Shown: positions 34,426 to 43,078 of the stretch, in pieces | Position numbering within the stretch: position 1 is the first letter of the stretch | Layout of the letters: each line of letters opens with the position of its first letter | DNA from: Curtobacterium sp. MCBA15_009 | GTDB taxonomy: Bacteria; Actinomycetota; Actinomycetes; Actinomycetales; Microbacteriaceae | Direction: 5' to 3' | Length of the DNA: 64,000 bases | Assembly: GCF_001864895.1 (NCBI RefSeq) | Contig: NZ_MJGO01000002.1 | Span: 92,572-156,571, forward strand | Translations under genes and position numbers: made by a program | The notes under the pieces: generated by a model | Told to the model about the DNA's origin: nothing | Seen by the model: only the letters and a program-made list of their open reading frames with translations | Database searches by the model: none

Positions 34426-36522
34426 ATGTCCGCAGACTCGAGTCCGCGCCTCATCAGCGCACAGCTCGTCGGCCTCGACGAGGACCTCGGTGCCACGTCG
34501 ACCGAGGTGATCCGCGTCCTGGCCGACCGCGTCGCCGCGACCGGGCGTGCCGCCGACGGCCGTGCCCTCGCCGAGGACGCCATCGCCCGCGAGGCGAGCG
34601 TCGGCACCGGCGTCCCCGGCGGCATCGCGATCCCTCACGCCCGGTCGGCGTCGGTGTCCGAGCCGACCCTGGCGTTCTCGCGTCTCGCCCGGAAGGTGCC
34701 CTTCGGCGCCCCGGACGGCGACGCCGACATCGTCTTCATGATCGCCGTGCCCGAGGGCGCCGACAAGGACCACCTGACGGTGCTGTCGACCCTGGCACGT
34801 GCGCTCATCCGCGACGACTTCACCGCCGCACTCCGCGCCGCGACGACCGCCGACGAGATCGTCCGGCTGGTCGACCACGAGGTGAGCGGTGAGGTGGCCG
34901 AGGCCGGCGTCGGGAACGCGAGCCGGGCCTCCACTGCGACCGCAGCACCGGCCGCACCGGCCGCCGACCGCAAGGTCTTCGTCGGCGTCACCGCCTGCCC
35001 GACCGGCATTGCGCACACGTACATGGCGGCCGACGCGCTCGTCGCCGCCGCCCAGCGCGCCGGTGCCGAGATGCACATCGAGACGCAGGGGTCCTCGCAG
35101 GTCGAGCCCCTCGACCCGGCGCTCATCGCCCGGGCCGACGCCGTCGTGTTCGCGGTCGACGTCGACGTCCGCGACCGTGGGCGGTTCGCCGGCAAGCCGC
35201 TCGTCTCCGGGCCGGTCAAGCGCGGCGTGGACGAGCCCGACGCGATGATCGCCGAGGCCGTGCGCGCCTCGGAGGACCCGCACGCCGCCCGCGTCCAGGG
35301 CGCCGCCGCCACCGACGGCGAGTCGACCGCGAAGAACGAGCACTTCGGTCAGTCGCTCAAGCGCTGGCTGCTCACCGGCGTCAGCTACATGATCCCGTTC
35401 GTCGCGGGCGGCGGGCTCCTCATCGCGCTCGGCTTCCTGCTCTCCGGGTACCAGATCGCGTCGACCCACGGCGACGACGGCGTGAGCAACGCCGCCTGGA
35501 CGCTGACGCACTCGACGCTGCTGAACCTGCCGGCGGAGGGCCTCGGCTACTACCTCGGTGCCGCCGCGTTCCAGATCGGACAGGTCTCGCTCGGGTTCCT
35601 GGTGGCCGCACTCGCCGGGTACATCGCCTACGCCATGGCGGACCGACCGGGCATCGCGCCCGGGTTCGTCGCCGGGTCGATCGCCGTCTTCATGAACGCC
35701 GGGTTCCTCGGCGGTCTGGTCGGCGGCCTCATCGCCGGTGCCGCCGCGTACTGGATCGGGCGCATCCCGACCTGGCGCTGGCTGCGCGGCCTCATGCCGG
35801 TGGTGATCATCCCGCTGTTCGCGTCGATCATCGCCTCCGGGCTCATGCTCCTGGTGCTCGGCGGCCCGATCGCCTGGCTCATGACGCAGCTGACCGGCTT
35901 CCTCAACTCGCTGTCCGGCGCCTCCGCGATCCTGCTCGGCATCATCCTCGGCCTCATGATGGCGTTCGACCTCGGCGGACCGGTCAACAAGGTGGCCTAC
36001 GCGTTCGCCGTCGCCGGCCTCGGCGCGGGGACCGCCACGAACGTCGTGCCGTTCGAGATCATGGCCGCCGTGATGGGTGCCGGCATGGTGCCGCCGCTCG
36101 CGATGGCGCTCGCGTCGACGCTGTTCTACCGCAAGGGCTTCACGAAGCCGGAGCGCGAGAACGGCAAGGCGGCCTACCTGCTCGGCTTCTCGTTCATCTC
36201 CGAGGGTGCGATCCCGTTCGCCGCGGCCGACCCGCTCCGCGTCATCCCGGCCTCGATGGTCGGGGCGGCGGTCACCGGTGCGATCTCGATGGCGGTGGGC
36301 GTGACCTCGCGAGCACCGCACGGCGGCGTGTTCGTGTTCTTCGCGATCGGGAACTTCTGGGCCTGGCTCGGAGCGGTCGTGCTCGGCGCGTTCGTGTCCG
36401 CCGGGGTGCTCGTCGCCCTGAAGAAGTGGGTGCGCCGCCGTCCCGTGGACGAGGCCGCCGCCGGCGGCGAGGCTGCCGCGGCCGCCGAGACGGTCGGCCA
36501 GCGCGCGCCGGTCGCCGCGTAG
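34426..36522 (+). CDS. fruA: Fructose PTS transporter, fused EIIA-EIIB-EIIC
   Basis: This permease phosphorylates fructose at C1 during uptake. In 698 residues the domains are EIIA (about 1-150, His in GIAIPHARS), a linker, EIIB (about 180-280, Cys in VGVTACPTGIAHTYMAA) and EIIC (about 305-680), with many helices and EGAIPFAAADPLRVIP. No HPr-like domain is fused, so general PTS proteins must come from elsewhere. GAAGGAG precedes the ATG. A perfect hairpin ends the operon. Confidence 0.95.
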   Translation: MSADSSPRLISAQLVGLDEDLGATSTEVIRVLADRVAATGRAADGRALAEDAIAREASVGTGVPGGIAIPHARSASVSEPTLAFSRLARKVPFGAPDGDADIVFMIAVPEGADKDHLTVLSTLARALIRDDFTAALRAATTADEIVRLVDHEVSGEVAEAGVGNASRASTATAAPAAPAADRKVFVGVTACPTGIAHTYMAADALVAAAQRAGAEMHIETQGSSQVEPLDPALIARADAVVFAVDVDVRDRGRFAGKPLVSGPVKRGVDEPDAMIAEAVRASEDPHAARVQGAAATDGESTAKNEHFGQSLKRWLLTGVSYMIPFVAGGGLLIALGFLLSGYQIASTHGDDGVSNAAWTLTHSTLLNLPAEGLGYYLGAAAFQIGQVSLGFLVAALAGYIAYAMADRPGIAPGFVAGSIAVFMNAGFLGGLVGGLIAGAAAYWIGRIPTWRWLRGLMPVVIIPLFASIIASGLMLLVLGGPIAWLMTQLTGFLNSLSGASAILLGIILGLMMAFDLGGPVNKVAYAFAVAGLGAGTATNVVPFEIMAAVMGAGMVPPLAMALASTLFYRKGFTKPERENGKAAYLLGFSFISEGAIPFAAADPLRVIPASMVGAAVTGAISMAVGVTSRAPHGGVFVFFAIGNFWAWLGAVVLGAFVSAGVLVALKKWVRRRPVDEAAAGGEAAAAAETVGQRAPVAA

Positions 36523-36537
36523 TCCACGCGACCACCT

Positions 36538-36585
36538 GACGGACGGGAGGCCCGGTGCCAGCTGGCACCGGGCCTCCCGTCCGTC
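36538..36585 (+). terminator. Perfect 24-bp hairpin after fruA (family A)
   Basis: The 48 bases form a perfect palindrome centred between 36561 and 36562. It contains GGACGGGAGGCCCGGTGCC and its complement. It starts 16 bp beyond the fruA stop. It is the longest and cleanest member of the GGAGGC/GCCTCC family here and a probable terminator. Confidence 0.8.
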
Positions 36586-36630
36586 TCCGATCGCCGGGCC
36601 GACACCCGGGCCGACGCCCGGGTCGGGCGG

Positions 36631-36985
36631 CCGAGGTCGCGCGAAGTGCCGTCGGGCGCCCGACCGTGCGGCTGGTTCCGCGACCTCGGCGGGCGGGCTG
36701 CGGCGTGTTGCGCGACCTCGGCGCCGGGCTGCGTGCGCGAGGTCGGCGCGCCGTCGCCGGGTCGCCGACGCCAGGTCGAGCGGCCGAGGTCGCGCGAAGT
36801 GCCGTCCGGCGCCGGATCGTGCGGCCGGTACCGCGACCTCGGCGGGCGGGCTGCGGCATGTCGTGCGACCTCGGCGCCGGGCCGCGTGCCCGACGTCGCC
36901 GGGCCGCCGGCGGCCGGGTCGCGCGGCCGAGGTCGCGCGATGTGCCGTCCGGCGCACGACCGTGCGGCTGGTTCCGTGACCTCGG
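36631..36985. repeat. Three-unit tandem array of GAGGTCGCGCGA palindromes (family B)
   Basis: CCGAGGTCGCGCGAAGTGCC (with a TC that follows) starts at 36631 and 36784. The third copy, with AT for AA, starts at 36927. Spacings are 153 and 143 bp. Each is followed about 25-30 bp past its end by the inverse CGCGACCTCGG or CGTGACCTCGG (36679, 36832, 36975). In the first two units a further inverse occurs at 36711 and 36861. No coding frame is convincing in this stretch of about 400 bases between convergent genes. Confidence 0.8.
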
Positions 36986-37001
36986 CGCCGGGGGCCGCGT
37001 C

Positions 37002-38729
37002 CTACTCGGCGATGTTCGCCGTCACGGCGTCGATGTAGGCGGCGCGCTCCTCGCGGGAGTGCGGGCGGCCGGGCACGCCCGGGCGCTGCTCCCACGGGAA
37101 GGGGCCGGCCTCGTGGCGGTACTCGATGCCCATGGCCTCGAGCCGGGCGGTGTGCTCGGCGAGTCGGCCCCGGAACTCGGCGAGGTCGCGCGGGCCGGCG
37201 GCGTCGGCCGACCAGAGCGCCTCGGCGAGGGCGGCCACGCGGGGGAACAGCTGGTAGTCGAGCTTCCGGGCGGTGTCGACGTGCTCCGTCCACATGTTGC
37301 CCTGGCCGCCGATGACGTGCGCGCGCTCGGCCTCGGTCAGGCCGGAGGGGACCGGGTCGAAGGCGAAGACGTCGTCGACCGACAGCACGATCGAGACCGG
37401 GATGGGCTCGGTCGCCAGGTCGCTCTGCCGGTAGTCCAGGTAGGCCTGGTCGTCGGGTGAGGAGATGACGTCGTGTCCGCGCTTGGCCGCGGTCCGGGCG
37501 CCGGTCAGGCCACGCCACGAGACGACCGTCGCGGACGGGTCGAGCGTGCCGCCCTCGAGGATCTCGTCCCAGCCGAACGCCCGGCGGCCGTGGCCGGCGA
37601 CGTGGTCGGCGAGCTGGCCGATGATCCAGGCCTGCAGCTGCTCCTCGTCGGCGAGGCCGAGCGACCGGATGCGCTCCTGGGTGCGCGGGTCCTGCTCCCA
37701 CTGCACCTTCGGGCACTCGTCGCCGCCGATGCCGATGTAGCGGGACGGGAACAGGGCGATGACCTCGTCGAGGACGTCCTTGAAGAAGTCGACGGTGCTG
37801 TCGTCGGCGTTGAGGACGTCGTCGGCGATGCCCCACTCGGTCCAGACCTCCACGGGCGTCTCCGGGTGCACGCCGAGCGACGGGTAGGCGGCCAGCGCGG
37901 CGCGCACGTGTCCGGGCGTCTCGATCTCCGGGACGACGGTGACGAACCGGTCGGCGGCGTAGGCGACGATCTCGCGGATGTCGTCCTGCGTGTAGTAGCC
38001 GCCGTGCGGGCGGCCGTCCTTGCCGGCGACGACCAGGGAACCGTCGGGTCCCGGCACGTGGGCGCCCACCTGCGACTCGCGCCGCCACGAGCCGACCTCG
38101 GTCAGCCGGGGGTACTTGCGGATCTCGATGCGCCAGCCCTGGTCCTCGGTGAGGTGGAAGTGCAGGCGGTTGATCCGGTGCGCGGCGAGCTGGTCGACGA
38201 CGCGCATGACCTCGTGCTTCGTGCGGAAGTGCCGGGCGACGTCGAGCATCACGCCGCGCCAGGCGAAGGCCGGTGCGTCCTCGACGACCGTCGACGGGAC
38301 GGACCACGGCCCGGTGCCGACCCGGCCGTGGCGGTACACGTCCGGTGGCAGGAGCTGCAGCAGGGCCTGCACGCCGTAGAAGACGCCGGCCGCCGAGCCG
38401 CCGACGACGTCGATGCCGCGCGGCGTGACCGTGAGGCGGAAGGACTCGCTGCGGTCGCCCTCGGGGGTCGCGGGCCCGGCCGGCAGCGACGGGTCGTCGA
38501 CCACGCGCAGTGCGATCACGCCCTCGGTGGTGCCGCCCTGCCCGGTGCCGTCGTCGGCGGCGTCGCGGACCGGCAGCCCGGTCGACGCCCGCAGCGCCTG
38601 CTGCAGGTACAGTCGGACCGATCCGGCCGCGTCGTCGGCGGCGATCCGGGTCGACGGCGTGATCTCGAAGGCGCCGGTGCCCGGGGCGGAGCGGCGCGGT
38701 CGTGGGATGAGCATGTCGGAGTCCACCAT
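37002..38729 (-). CDS. GH20 beta-N-acetylhexosaminidase
   Basis: This enzyme removes terminal N-acetylglucosamine or N-acetylgalactosamine from chitin, glycan or wall fragments. Residues 1-150 form the GH20b domain (STRIAADDAAGSVRLYLQQ, FYGVQALLQLLPP). The catalytic barrel has RGVMLDVARHF, RINRLHFHLTEDQGWRIEI, VPEIETPGHV and the Asp337-Glu338 pair in YIGIGGDECPKVQW. There is no signal peptide, so the substrate must be imported. The start could be the ATG at 38729 or the GTG at 38726, since GAGGA lies directly before. A divergent ROK regulator begins 30 bp away. Confidence 0.92.
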   Translation of the reverse strand: MVDSDMLIPRPRRSAPGTGAFEITPSTRIAADDAAGSVRLYLQQALRASTGLPVRDAADDGTGQGGTTEGVIALRVVDDPSLPAGPATPEGDRSESFRLTVTPRGIDVVGGSAAGVFYGVQALLQLLPPDVYRHGRVGTGPWSVPSTVVEDAPAFAWRGVMLDVARHFRTKHEVMRVVDQLAAHRINRLHFHLTEDQGWRIEIRKYPRLTEVGSWRRESQVGAHVPGPDGSLVVAGKDGRPHGGYYTQDDIREIVAYAADRFVTVVPEIETPGHVRAALAAYPSLGVHPETPVEVWTEWGIADDVLNADDSTVDFFKDVLDEVIALFPSRYIGIGGDECPKVQWEQDPRTQERIRSLGLADEEQLQAWIIGQLADHVAGHGRRAFGWDEILEGGTLDPSATVVSWRGLTGARTAAKRGHDVISSPDDQAYLDYRQSDLATEPIPVSIVLSVDDVFAFDPVPSGLTEAERAHVIGGQGNMWTEHVDTARKLDYQLFPRVAALAEALWSADAAGPRDLAEFRGRLAEHTARLEAMGIEYRHEAGPFPWEQRPGVPGRPHSREERAAYIDAVTANIAE

Positions 38730-38759
38730 TCCTCAATGATCTTTCGTAATGTGGAGGCT
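38730..38759. promoter_or_regulatory. 30-bp divergent control region with CTTTCGTAA
   Basis: Only 30 bp separate the hexosaminidase and ROK start codons, and both ribosome sites lie inside it. CTTTCGTAA (38741-38749) resembles the CTTTCAT repeats upstream of the CUT1 importer. At least one promoter must extend into coding sequence. Confidence 0.4.
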
Positions 38760-39905
38760 ATGGCTGTGCAGGAGACCGTGTCAACGATCCCGGGAGTGGT
38801 CGGAGCGACGCCGGGCGTCCTCCGGCAGATGAACTCGCGTGCGATCCTCGACGCCCTGCTGCGCGACGACGCCTCGCACTCGGTCACCGAGCTGAGCCGC
38901 GCGGTCGGCCTCTCGCGCCCCACGGTCGAGGCGGCGCTCACCGACCTCGTCGACGAGGGCTGGGTGGCCGAGGCCGAGGTGCTCGTGACCCCGAACAAGG
39001 CCGGTCGGCGCCCGAAGCGGTTCCGGGCCGACGCCGCCGCCGGTTCGGTGCTCGGCGTGGACCTCGGGCTGCACGGGATCGTCGGCGTGCGCTCCGACCT
39101 GCGCGGGGTCCAGCAGGCCCGGGTCGAGGAGCGCTACGCCGACCTCGCCGACGCCGAGCAGGCGTGGACGAGCGTGCAGGACGTGGTCCGCCGCCTGACC
39201 GCCGACACCGCGACGTCACCGGTGCTCGCCGCGACGTTCGGCGTGCCGGCCGTCGTCGACCGGACGGGCGCGATCGACTACACCGTCGCGGTGCCGGAGT
39301 GGGTGGAGCGCCGGGTGCCCGGCCGCATCCAGGACCTGTTCCCCGGCGTCGCGACCTTCTTCGACAACGACGCCAAGCTCGCCGCCGTCGCCGAGGCGAT
39401 GTGGGGGCGCCTGCGTGGTGTGCGGGACGCGGTCTCGCTCGTCATGGGCCGGCAGATCGGTGCGGCGTTCGTGGTCGACGGGGCACTGGCGCGCGGGGCG
39501 CGCGGCGCGGCCGGCGAGATGGGCGGCCTCGACGTCACGGGCTGGCCCGGTGCGCCGAGCCGGCTGGAGGCCCGGGTCCCCGCCGACACGGACCTCGAGT
39601 CCGTCTTCGCCGCGGCCGGGCAGGGGGCGGCGTGGGCCGTCGAGGTCGTCCGCGCGTTCGCCGCGGACGTGGCCCCCGGCGTCGTGCAGCTCGTCGCGAC
39701 GATCGACCCGGAGGTCGTGGTCGTCGGGGGCGAGGTCCTGCCGGCGGCGGCCGAGTTCAGCGAGGCCCTCGCCGCGGTGATCGCACCGCAGCTCCGCCAC
39801 CCGGTCGAGGTCGTGCCGTCGACCGTCGGGCGCGACGCGGTGGCGCGGGGTGCGCTCGCCCGGTCCCTGACGCACGTGCGCACCGAGCACATGGGACTCG
39901 GTTGA
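38760..39905 (+). CDS. ROK-family transcriptional regulator without the zinc motif
   Basis: This is a sugar-responsive repressor of 381 residues. The winged helix (about 20-80) has HSVTELSRAVGLSRPTVEAAL. The actin-like ROK domain has LGVDLGLHGIVGV, DNDAKLAAVAEAMWG and GARGAAGEMGGL. The usual ROK zinc signature (GH, then CxCGxxGC) is replaced by GGLDVTGWPGAPSRLEA, with no Cys or His. GGAGG precedes the ATG. It is divergent from the GH20 gene, and N-acetylglucosamine-type ligands are therefore likely. It may also control the CUT1 importer through similar sites. Confidence 0.85.
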   Translation: MAVQETVSTIPGVVGATPGVLRQMNSRAILDALLRDDASHSVTELSRAVGLSRPTVEAALTDLVDEGWVAEAEVLVTPNKAGRRPKRFRADAAAGSVLGVDLGLHGIVGVRSDLRGVQQARVEERYADLADAEQAWTSVQDVVRRLTADTATSPVLAATFGVPAVVDRTGAIDYTVAVPEWVERRVPGRIQDLFPGVATFFDNDAKLAAVAEAMWGRLRGVRDAVSLVMGRQIGAAFVVDGALARGARGAAGEMGGLDVTGWPGAPSRLEARVPADTDLESVFAAAGQGAAWAVEVVRAFAADVAPGVVQLVATIDPEVVVVGGEVLPAAAEFSEALAAVIAPQLRHPVEVVPSTVGRDAVARGALARSLTHVRTEHMGLG

Positions 39906-39956
39906 CCTCCAGACCGGACCCGGGTTCCTGACAGGCCGTTCAGGGAAGATGGCGGC

Positions 39957-40694
39957 ATGACGACTGCCGTGACCGACCGCGCCATGACCGTCGCCACCGG
40001 CGACTCCTCCACCCCGTCCGACCTGGGGGGCCTGTCCGGGCTCGTGCTCCAGCTCATCGACGCCTTGGGGGAGTGGGGCGTGGCGCTCATGCTCTTCGTC
40101 GAGACGGTGTTCCCGCCGATCCCGTCCGAGGTGATCCTGCCGCTCGCCGGGTTCCTGGCCGGTGCGGGCAAGATGAACCTCGTCCTGGTCCTGCTGCTCG
40201 CCACCCTCGGGTCGTACCTCGGGGCCCTGGTGCTGTACTGGCTCGGCGCCGTCATCGGCTTCGAGCGGACCACACGCTGGCTCGGCCGCCTGCCGCTGGT
40301 CGACGAGGACGACTTCCGCAAGGCCGCCGACTGGTTCCACCGCCACGGCAAGAGCGCGGTGTTCTTCGGCCGGTTCGTGCCGATCGTCCGCAGCCTCATC
40401 TCGCTGCCGGCCGGTGCCGACCGGATGCACCTCGCCACGTTCTCGGTGTTCACGATCATCGCGAGCGGCATCTGGAACAGCGCCCTGGTGCTCCTCGGTG
40501 CGGCGTTCGGCTCGCAGTACGAGCGCGTCGAGCAGTACACCGAGTGGATCGACCGGGTGCTCTACCTCGCGATCGCCGTCGTCGTCGTGATGTTCGTGGT
40601 GCGCCGCATCCGCCGCGCCCGTGCCGACCGGCGGTCGGACGGCGACGCGGACGGTGCCCGGGGTCGGCGACGCGCCGAGCCCGCCCGCGACTGA
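39957..40694 (+). CDS. DedA-family membrane protein
   Basis: This VTT/SNARE-associated-type membrane protein has 245 residues. DedA proteins act as lipid (undecaprenyl phosphate or phosphatidyl) translocators and affect envelope charge and proton balance. Seen here are FVETVFPPIPSEVILPLAGF, GSYLGALVLYWLGA, the conserved FGRFVPIVRSLISLPAG and GSGIWN-like IASGIWNSALVLLG. GGGAAG lies before the ATG. It ends four bases before a convergent gene. Confidence 0.9.
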   Translation: MTTAVTDRAMTVATGDSSTPSDLGGLSGLVLQLIDALGEWGVALMLFVETVFPPIPSEVILPLAGFLAGAGKMNLVLVLLLATLGSYLGALVLYWLGAVIGFERTTRWLGRLPLVDEDDFRKAADWFHRHGKSAVFFGRFVPIVRSLISLPAGADRMHLATFSVFTIIASGIWNSALVLLGAAFGSQYERVEQYTEWIDRVLYLAIAVVVVMFVVRRIRRARADRRSDGDADGARGRRRAEPARD

Positions 40695-40698
40695 CCCG

Positions 40699-40902
40699 TC
40701 AGGCCTTCTGCAGGGCCGACTCCTTGTGGGCGGCCTGCTTGCCGCTCTTCTCCGACTCGACGATCCAGTACGGGTCGTCGTCCGTCGGCTTGAAGTGCTG
40801 CCCGTCGAACGTGAAGTCCTTCGTCTTCTGCTCGACCAGCGTGCCGGTGGTCGTGCCCTGCGAGGTGTTCCAGTGCACCTCGTCGCCCTTCGACAGTGCC
40901 AT
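40699..40902 (-). CDS. DUF2945 small protein
   Basis: This 67-residue DUF2945 (HVA1, Tudor-like fold) protein reads MALSKGDEVHWNTSQGTTTG at its start. It has DDPYWIVESEKSGKQAAHK toward the C-terminus, both highly typical. The family is small and cytosolic, with unknown biochemical role. AAGGAGG is placed ideally before the ATG. It stands alone, convergent to the DedA gene and divergent from the kinase gene. Confidence 0.85.
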   Translation of the reverse strand: MALSKGDEVHWNTSQGTTTGTLVEQKTKDFTFDGQHFKPTDDDPYWIVESEKSGKQAAHKESALQKA

Positions 40903-41098
40903 CGCTGTCCTCCTTGCGAAGTAGTCCGTTGGTGGACGTCGGACGGTACCCGCCGATCCCGCACGGACACAGGGAAGCAAGGGGTCACGATGTCGTAACG
41001 CCCGAGCGGGACGGAGAGCGGACGCGTACCGTTGACGGCGAGCCACACACGCCGGCAGCGGCCGCGGATCTCCTGGCTCCGAACGGAACGACGGCATC

Positions 41099-42151
41099 AT
41101 GACCCTGCTGGACAGCGCGCGGGCGGACACGGTCCTGGCGGCCCGGTACCGGCTCGTCAAGCTGATCGGCACGGGCGGGATGGGCTCGGTGTACGAGGCC
41201 CGCGACGAGCACACCTACCGTGCCGTCGCCGTGAAGCTCTTCGCCACCCCGGACAAGATGACCACCGCCGACCGCGTCCGCCAGGAGCGCGAGATCCGGC
41301 TGCTCAGCATGCTGTCGCACCCGGGGCTCATCCCGTTGTACGACGCCGGCACCCACGACTTCGAGGACGGGCCGCACCGCTTCATCGTGATGGAGCTCAT
41401 CGCGGACACGACGTTGCTCCGCCGGCTGTCCGAGGGTGCCCTGCACAACTACGAGGTCGCCGACCTCGGCGCACAGCTCGCCGACGCCCTGGCGTACGTG
41501 CACTCGCGCGGGATCGTGCACCGCGACGTCAAGCCGGCGAACATCCTGATCAGCGACGAGGGCTCGTCCGGCTTCGCCCGCACGGTCAAGCTCACCGACT
41601 TCGGGGTCGCGCACTTCGTCGACGGCTCGCGGCTGACGAACGACGGCACGATCATCGGCACGGCGGCGTACCTGAGCCCCGAGCAGGTCGCCGGTGAACC
41701 GATCAGCTTCGCGACGGACGTCTACTCGCTCGGCCTGGTGCTGCTCGAGGCGCTGACCGGCAAGCAGGAGTACTCCGGGACGCTCATCGAGGCGGCGCTC
41801 GCGCGGCTGCGGCACGACCCGGTCGTCCCGGACGACGTCGCGTCGGAGTGGCGCGACCTGCTCAGCCGGATGACCCACCGGGACCCGGCGCGCCGGCCCA
41901 CCGCCGTGGCGATCGCGAGCGCACTGCGCGGCGGCTCGACGCAGATCACCGGCCCGTTGCCGCTCGGTCCGGAGCGGGTCAAGCGCCAGCGCGACCACCG
42001 CATGCACCGCGCGGCCCACCGCCACGCGAAGCGCGGCACGTTCGAGGCGGTCCGCCGCTGGCGTCGCCGCAACGTGCTCGTCGGCTCGTTCGCCGTCTCC
42101 GGCGTGCTCCTGGCCTGCGGCGCCGCGTACGTCGCCGGCATGCTGCACTGA
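41099..42151 (+). CDS. Membrane-anchored Ser/Thr protein kinase
   Basis: This is a Hanks-type kinase of 350 residues. The catalytic domain (about 16-275) has GTGGMGSVYEA, the Lys in VAVKLF, HRDVKPANIL, TDFGVAHF and GTAAYLSPEQVAG. A basic juxtamembrane stretch (KRQRDHRMHRAAHRHAK) leads to one membrane helix near the end (VLVGSFAVSGVLLACGAAYV) and only about five residues outside. There are no PASTA repeats or other sensor domain. Substrates are unknown. It lies alone, with no phosphatase gene beside it. Confidence 0.92.
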   Translation: MTLLDSARADTVLAARYRLVKLIGTGGMGSVYEARDEHTYRAVAVKLFATPDKMTTADRVRQEREIRLLSMLSHPGLIPLYDAGTHDFEDGPHRFIVMELIADTTLLRRLSEGALHNYEVADLGAQLADALAYVHSRGIVHRDVKPANILISDEGSSGFARTVKLTDFGVAHFVDGSRLTNDGTIIGTAAYLSPEQVAGEPISFATDVYSLGLVLLEALTGKQEYSGTLIEAALARLRHDPVVPDDVASEWRDLLSRMTHRDPARRPTAVAIASALRGGSTQITGPLPLGPERVKRQRDHRMHRAAHRHAKRGTFEAVRRWRRRNVLVGSFAVSGVLLACGAAYVAGMLH

Positions 42152-42219
42152 CCACTGACCACGGAGCACCCCGGCGCCGCGGTGGTACCGGCGTCCGGTC
42201 GACTGGCAGGATGGACGAC

Positions 42220-42843
42220 ATGACCGACCAGCGCTGGATCAAGATCTGCGGCCTGTCGACCCCGGACACCGTGGACGCCGCCGTCGACGCCGGCGCCGAC
42301 GCGGTCGGCTTCGTCTTCGCCGCCGGCAGCCCGCGGACCGTCACGGCGGACCTCGCGAAGGAGCTCGTCGAGCGGCTGCCCGACGGCATCGACGCGGTCG
42401 GAGTGTTCCGCGACCAGAAGATCGACGAGGTCGTCGGCATCGCCTCCGAGGTCGGTCTCACCACCCTGCAGCTGCACGGCGGCGAGTCCGCGACCGACTT
42501 CGCCCGGGCGCGTGACGCCGGCTTCTTCACGATCCGGGCGCTCGCGGCGGAAGACTACCTGCGCGAGACGCCGGAGCAGCGCGCCGCGTACGACCACGAC
42601 CTGCTGCTGCTCGACGCCGCGGTGCCGGGCAGCGGCCGGCTCATCGACCCCGCGGCCGTCGAGGGCACGGTCGACGAGGCCTGGATCCTGGCCGGCGGGC
42701 TCACCCCGGCGAACGTCGCCGCGGCGGTCGAGGCGCTCGACCCGGACGGCGTGGACGTGTCGAGCGGCGTCGAGTCGGAGCGCGGGGTCAAGGACCCGGC
42801 GAAGATCCGCGCGTTCGTCGAGGCCGTCCGCAGCCTCGGCTGA
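42220..42843 (+). CDS. trpF: Phosphoribosylanthranilate isomerase
   Basis: TrpF catalyses the third step of tryptophan synthesis. The TIM-barrel protein has 207 residues with KICGLSTPDTVDAAVDAGAD (catalytic Cys), GFVFAAGSPRTVT, VGVFRDQ, LQLHGGES, the Asp in LLLDAAVPGSGR and ILAGGLTPANVAAAV, then GVDVSSGVESERGVKD. GGCAGGA lies nine bases before the chosen ATG; another ATG is three codons upstream. It is separate from any other trp gene here. Confidence 0.92.
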   Translation: MTDQRWIKICGLSTPDTVDAAVDAGADAVGFVFAAGSPRTVTADLAKELVERLPDGIDAVGVFRDQKIDEVVGIASEVGLTTLQLHGGESATDFARARDAGFFTIRALAAEDYLRETPEQRAAYDHDLLLLDAAVPGSGRLIDPAAVEGTVDEAWILAGGLTPANVAAAVEALDPDGVDVSSGVESERGVKDPAKIRAFVEAVRSLG

Positions 42844-42950
42844 CGCTCGGTCCGGCTGACACGGACCGGCTGGCAGCGGTCGCCCGCCGCGGACCGGCGG
42901 GCGCACGGCCGGCCGGCCAGCCGGCGCGCGCTCCGGACGTGCCCGGTGGC

Positions 42951-43070
42951 GGACGGGAGGCGCGTCGCGCGCCCGCACCGTGCCTCCCGTCCGGCGTGCA
43001 GTCGCGTGCACTGCGGACGGTGAGCAGGAACGGTCGGGTGGCGGGTACCGACCCGACCGTTCCTGCTCAC
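42951..43070. repeat. Composite palindromic element, copy 1 (family A plus E)
   Basis: Two hairpins sit side by side. The first has ends GGACGGGAGGC (42951-42961) and GCCTCCCGTCC (42982-42992), the family A pattern. The second is a perfect 20-bp inverted repeat, GTGAGCAGGAACGGTCGGGT (43020-43039) with its complement at 43051-43070 and an 11-base loop. A closely similar pair lies at 45502-45645. It fills the gap between trpF and a convergent gene. Confidence 0.8.
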
Positions 43071-43078
43071 GAAGCGCG

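Noticed and set aside
36631-36985. CRISPR array
   Set aside because: The repeats are palindromic, about 145-153 bp apart, and the DNA between them is itself repeated rather than unique. No cas gene is near.
34183-38736. A 1517-residue open frame on the minus strand
   Set aside because: It runs antisense to fruA and through noncoding repeats, has shadow-like Arg/Gly/Asp composition, and joins the real hexosaminidase region in the wrong frame. High GC content gives such frames by chance.
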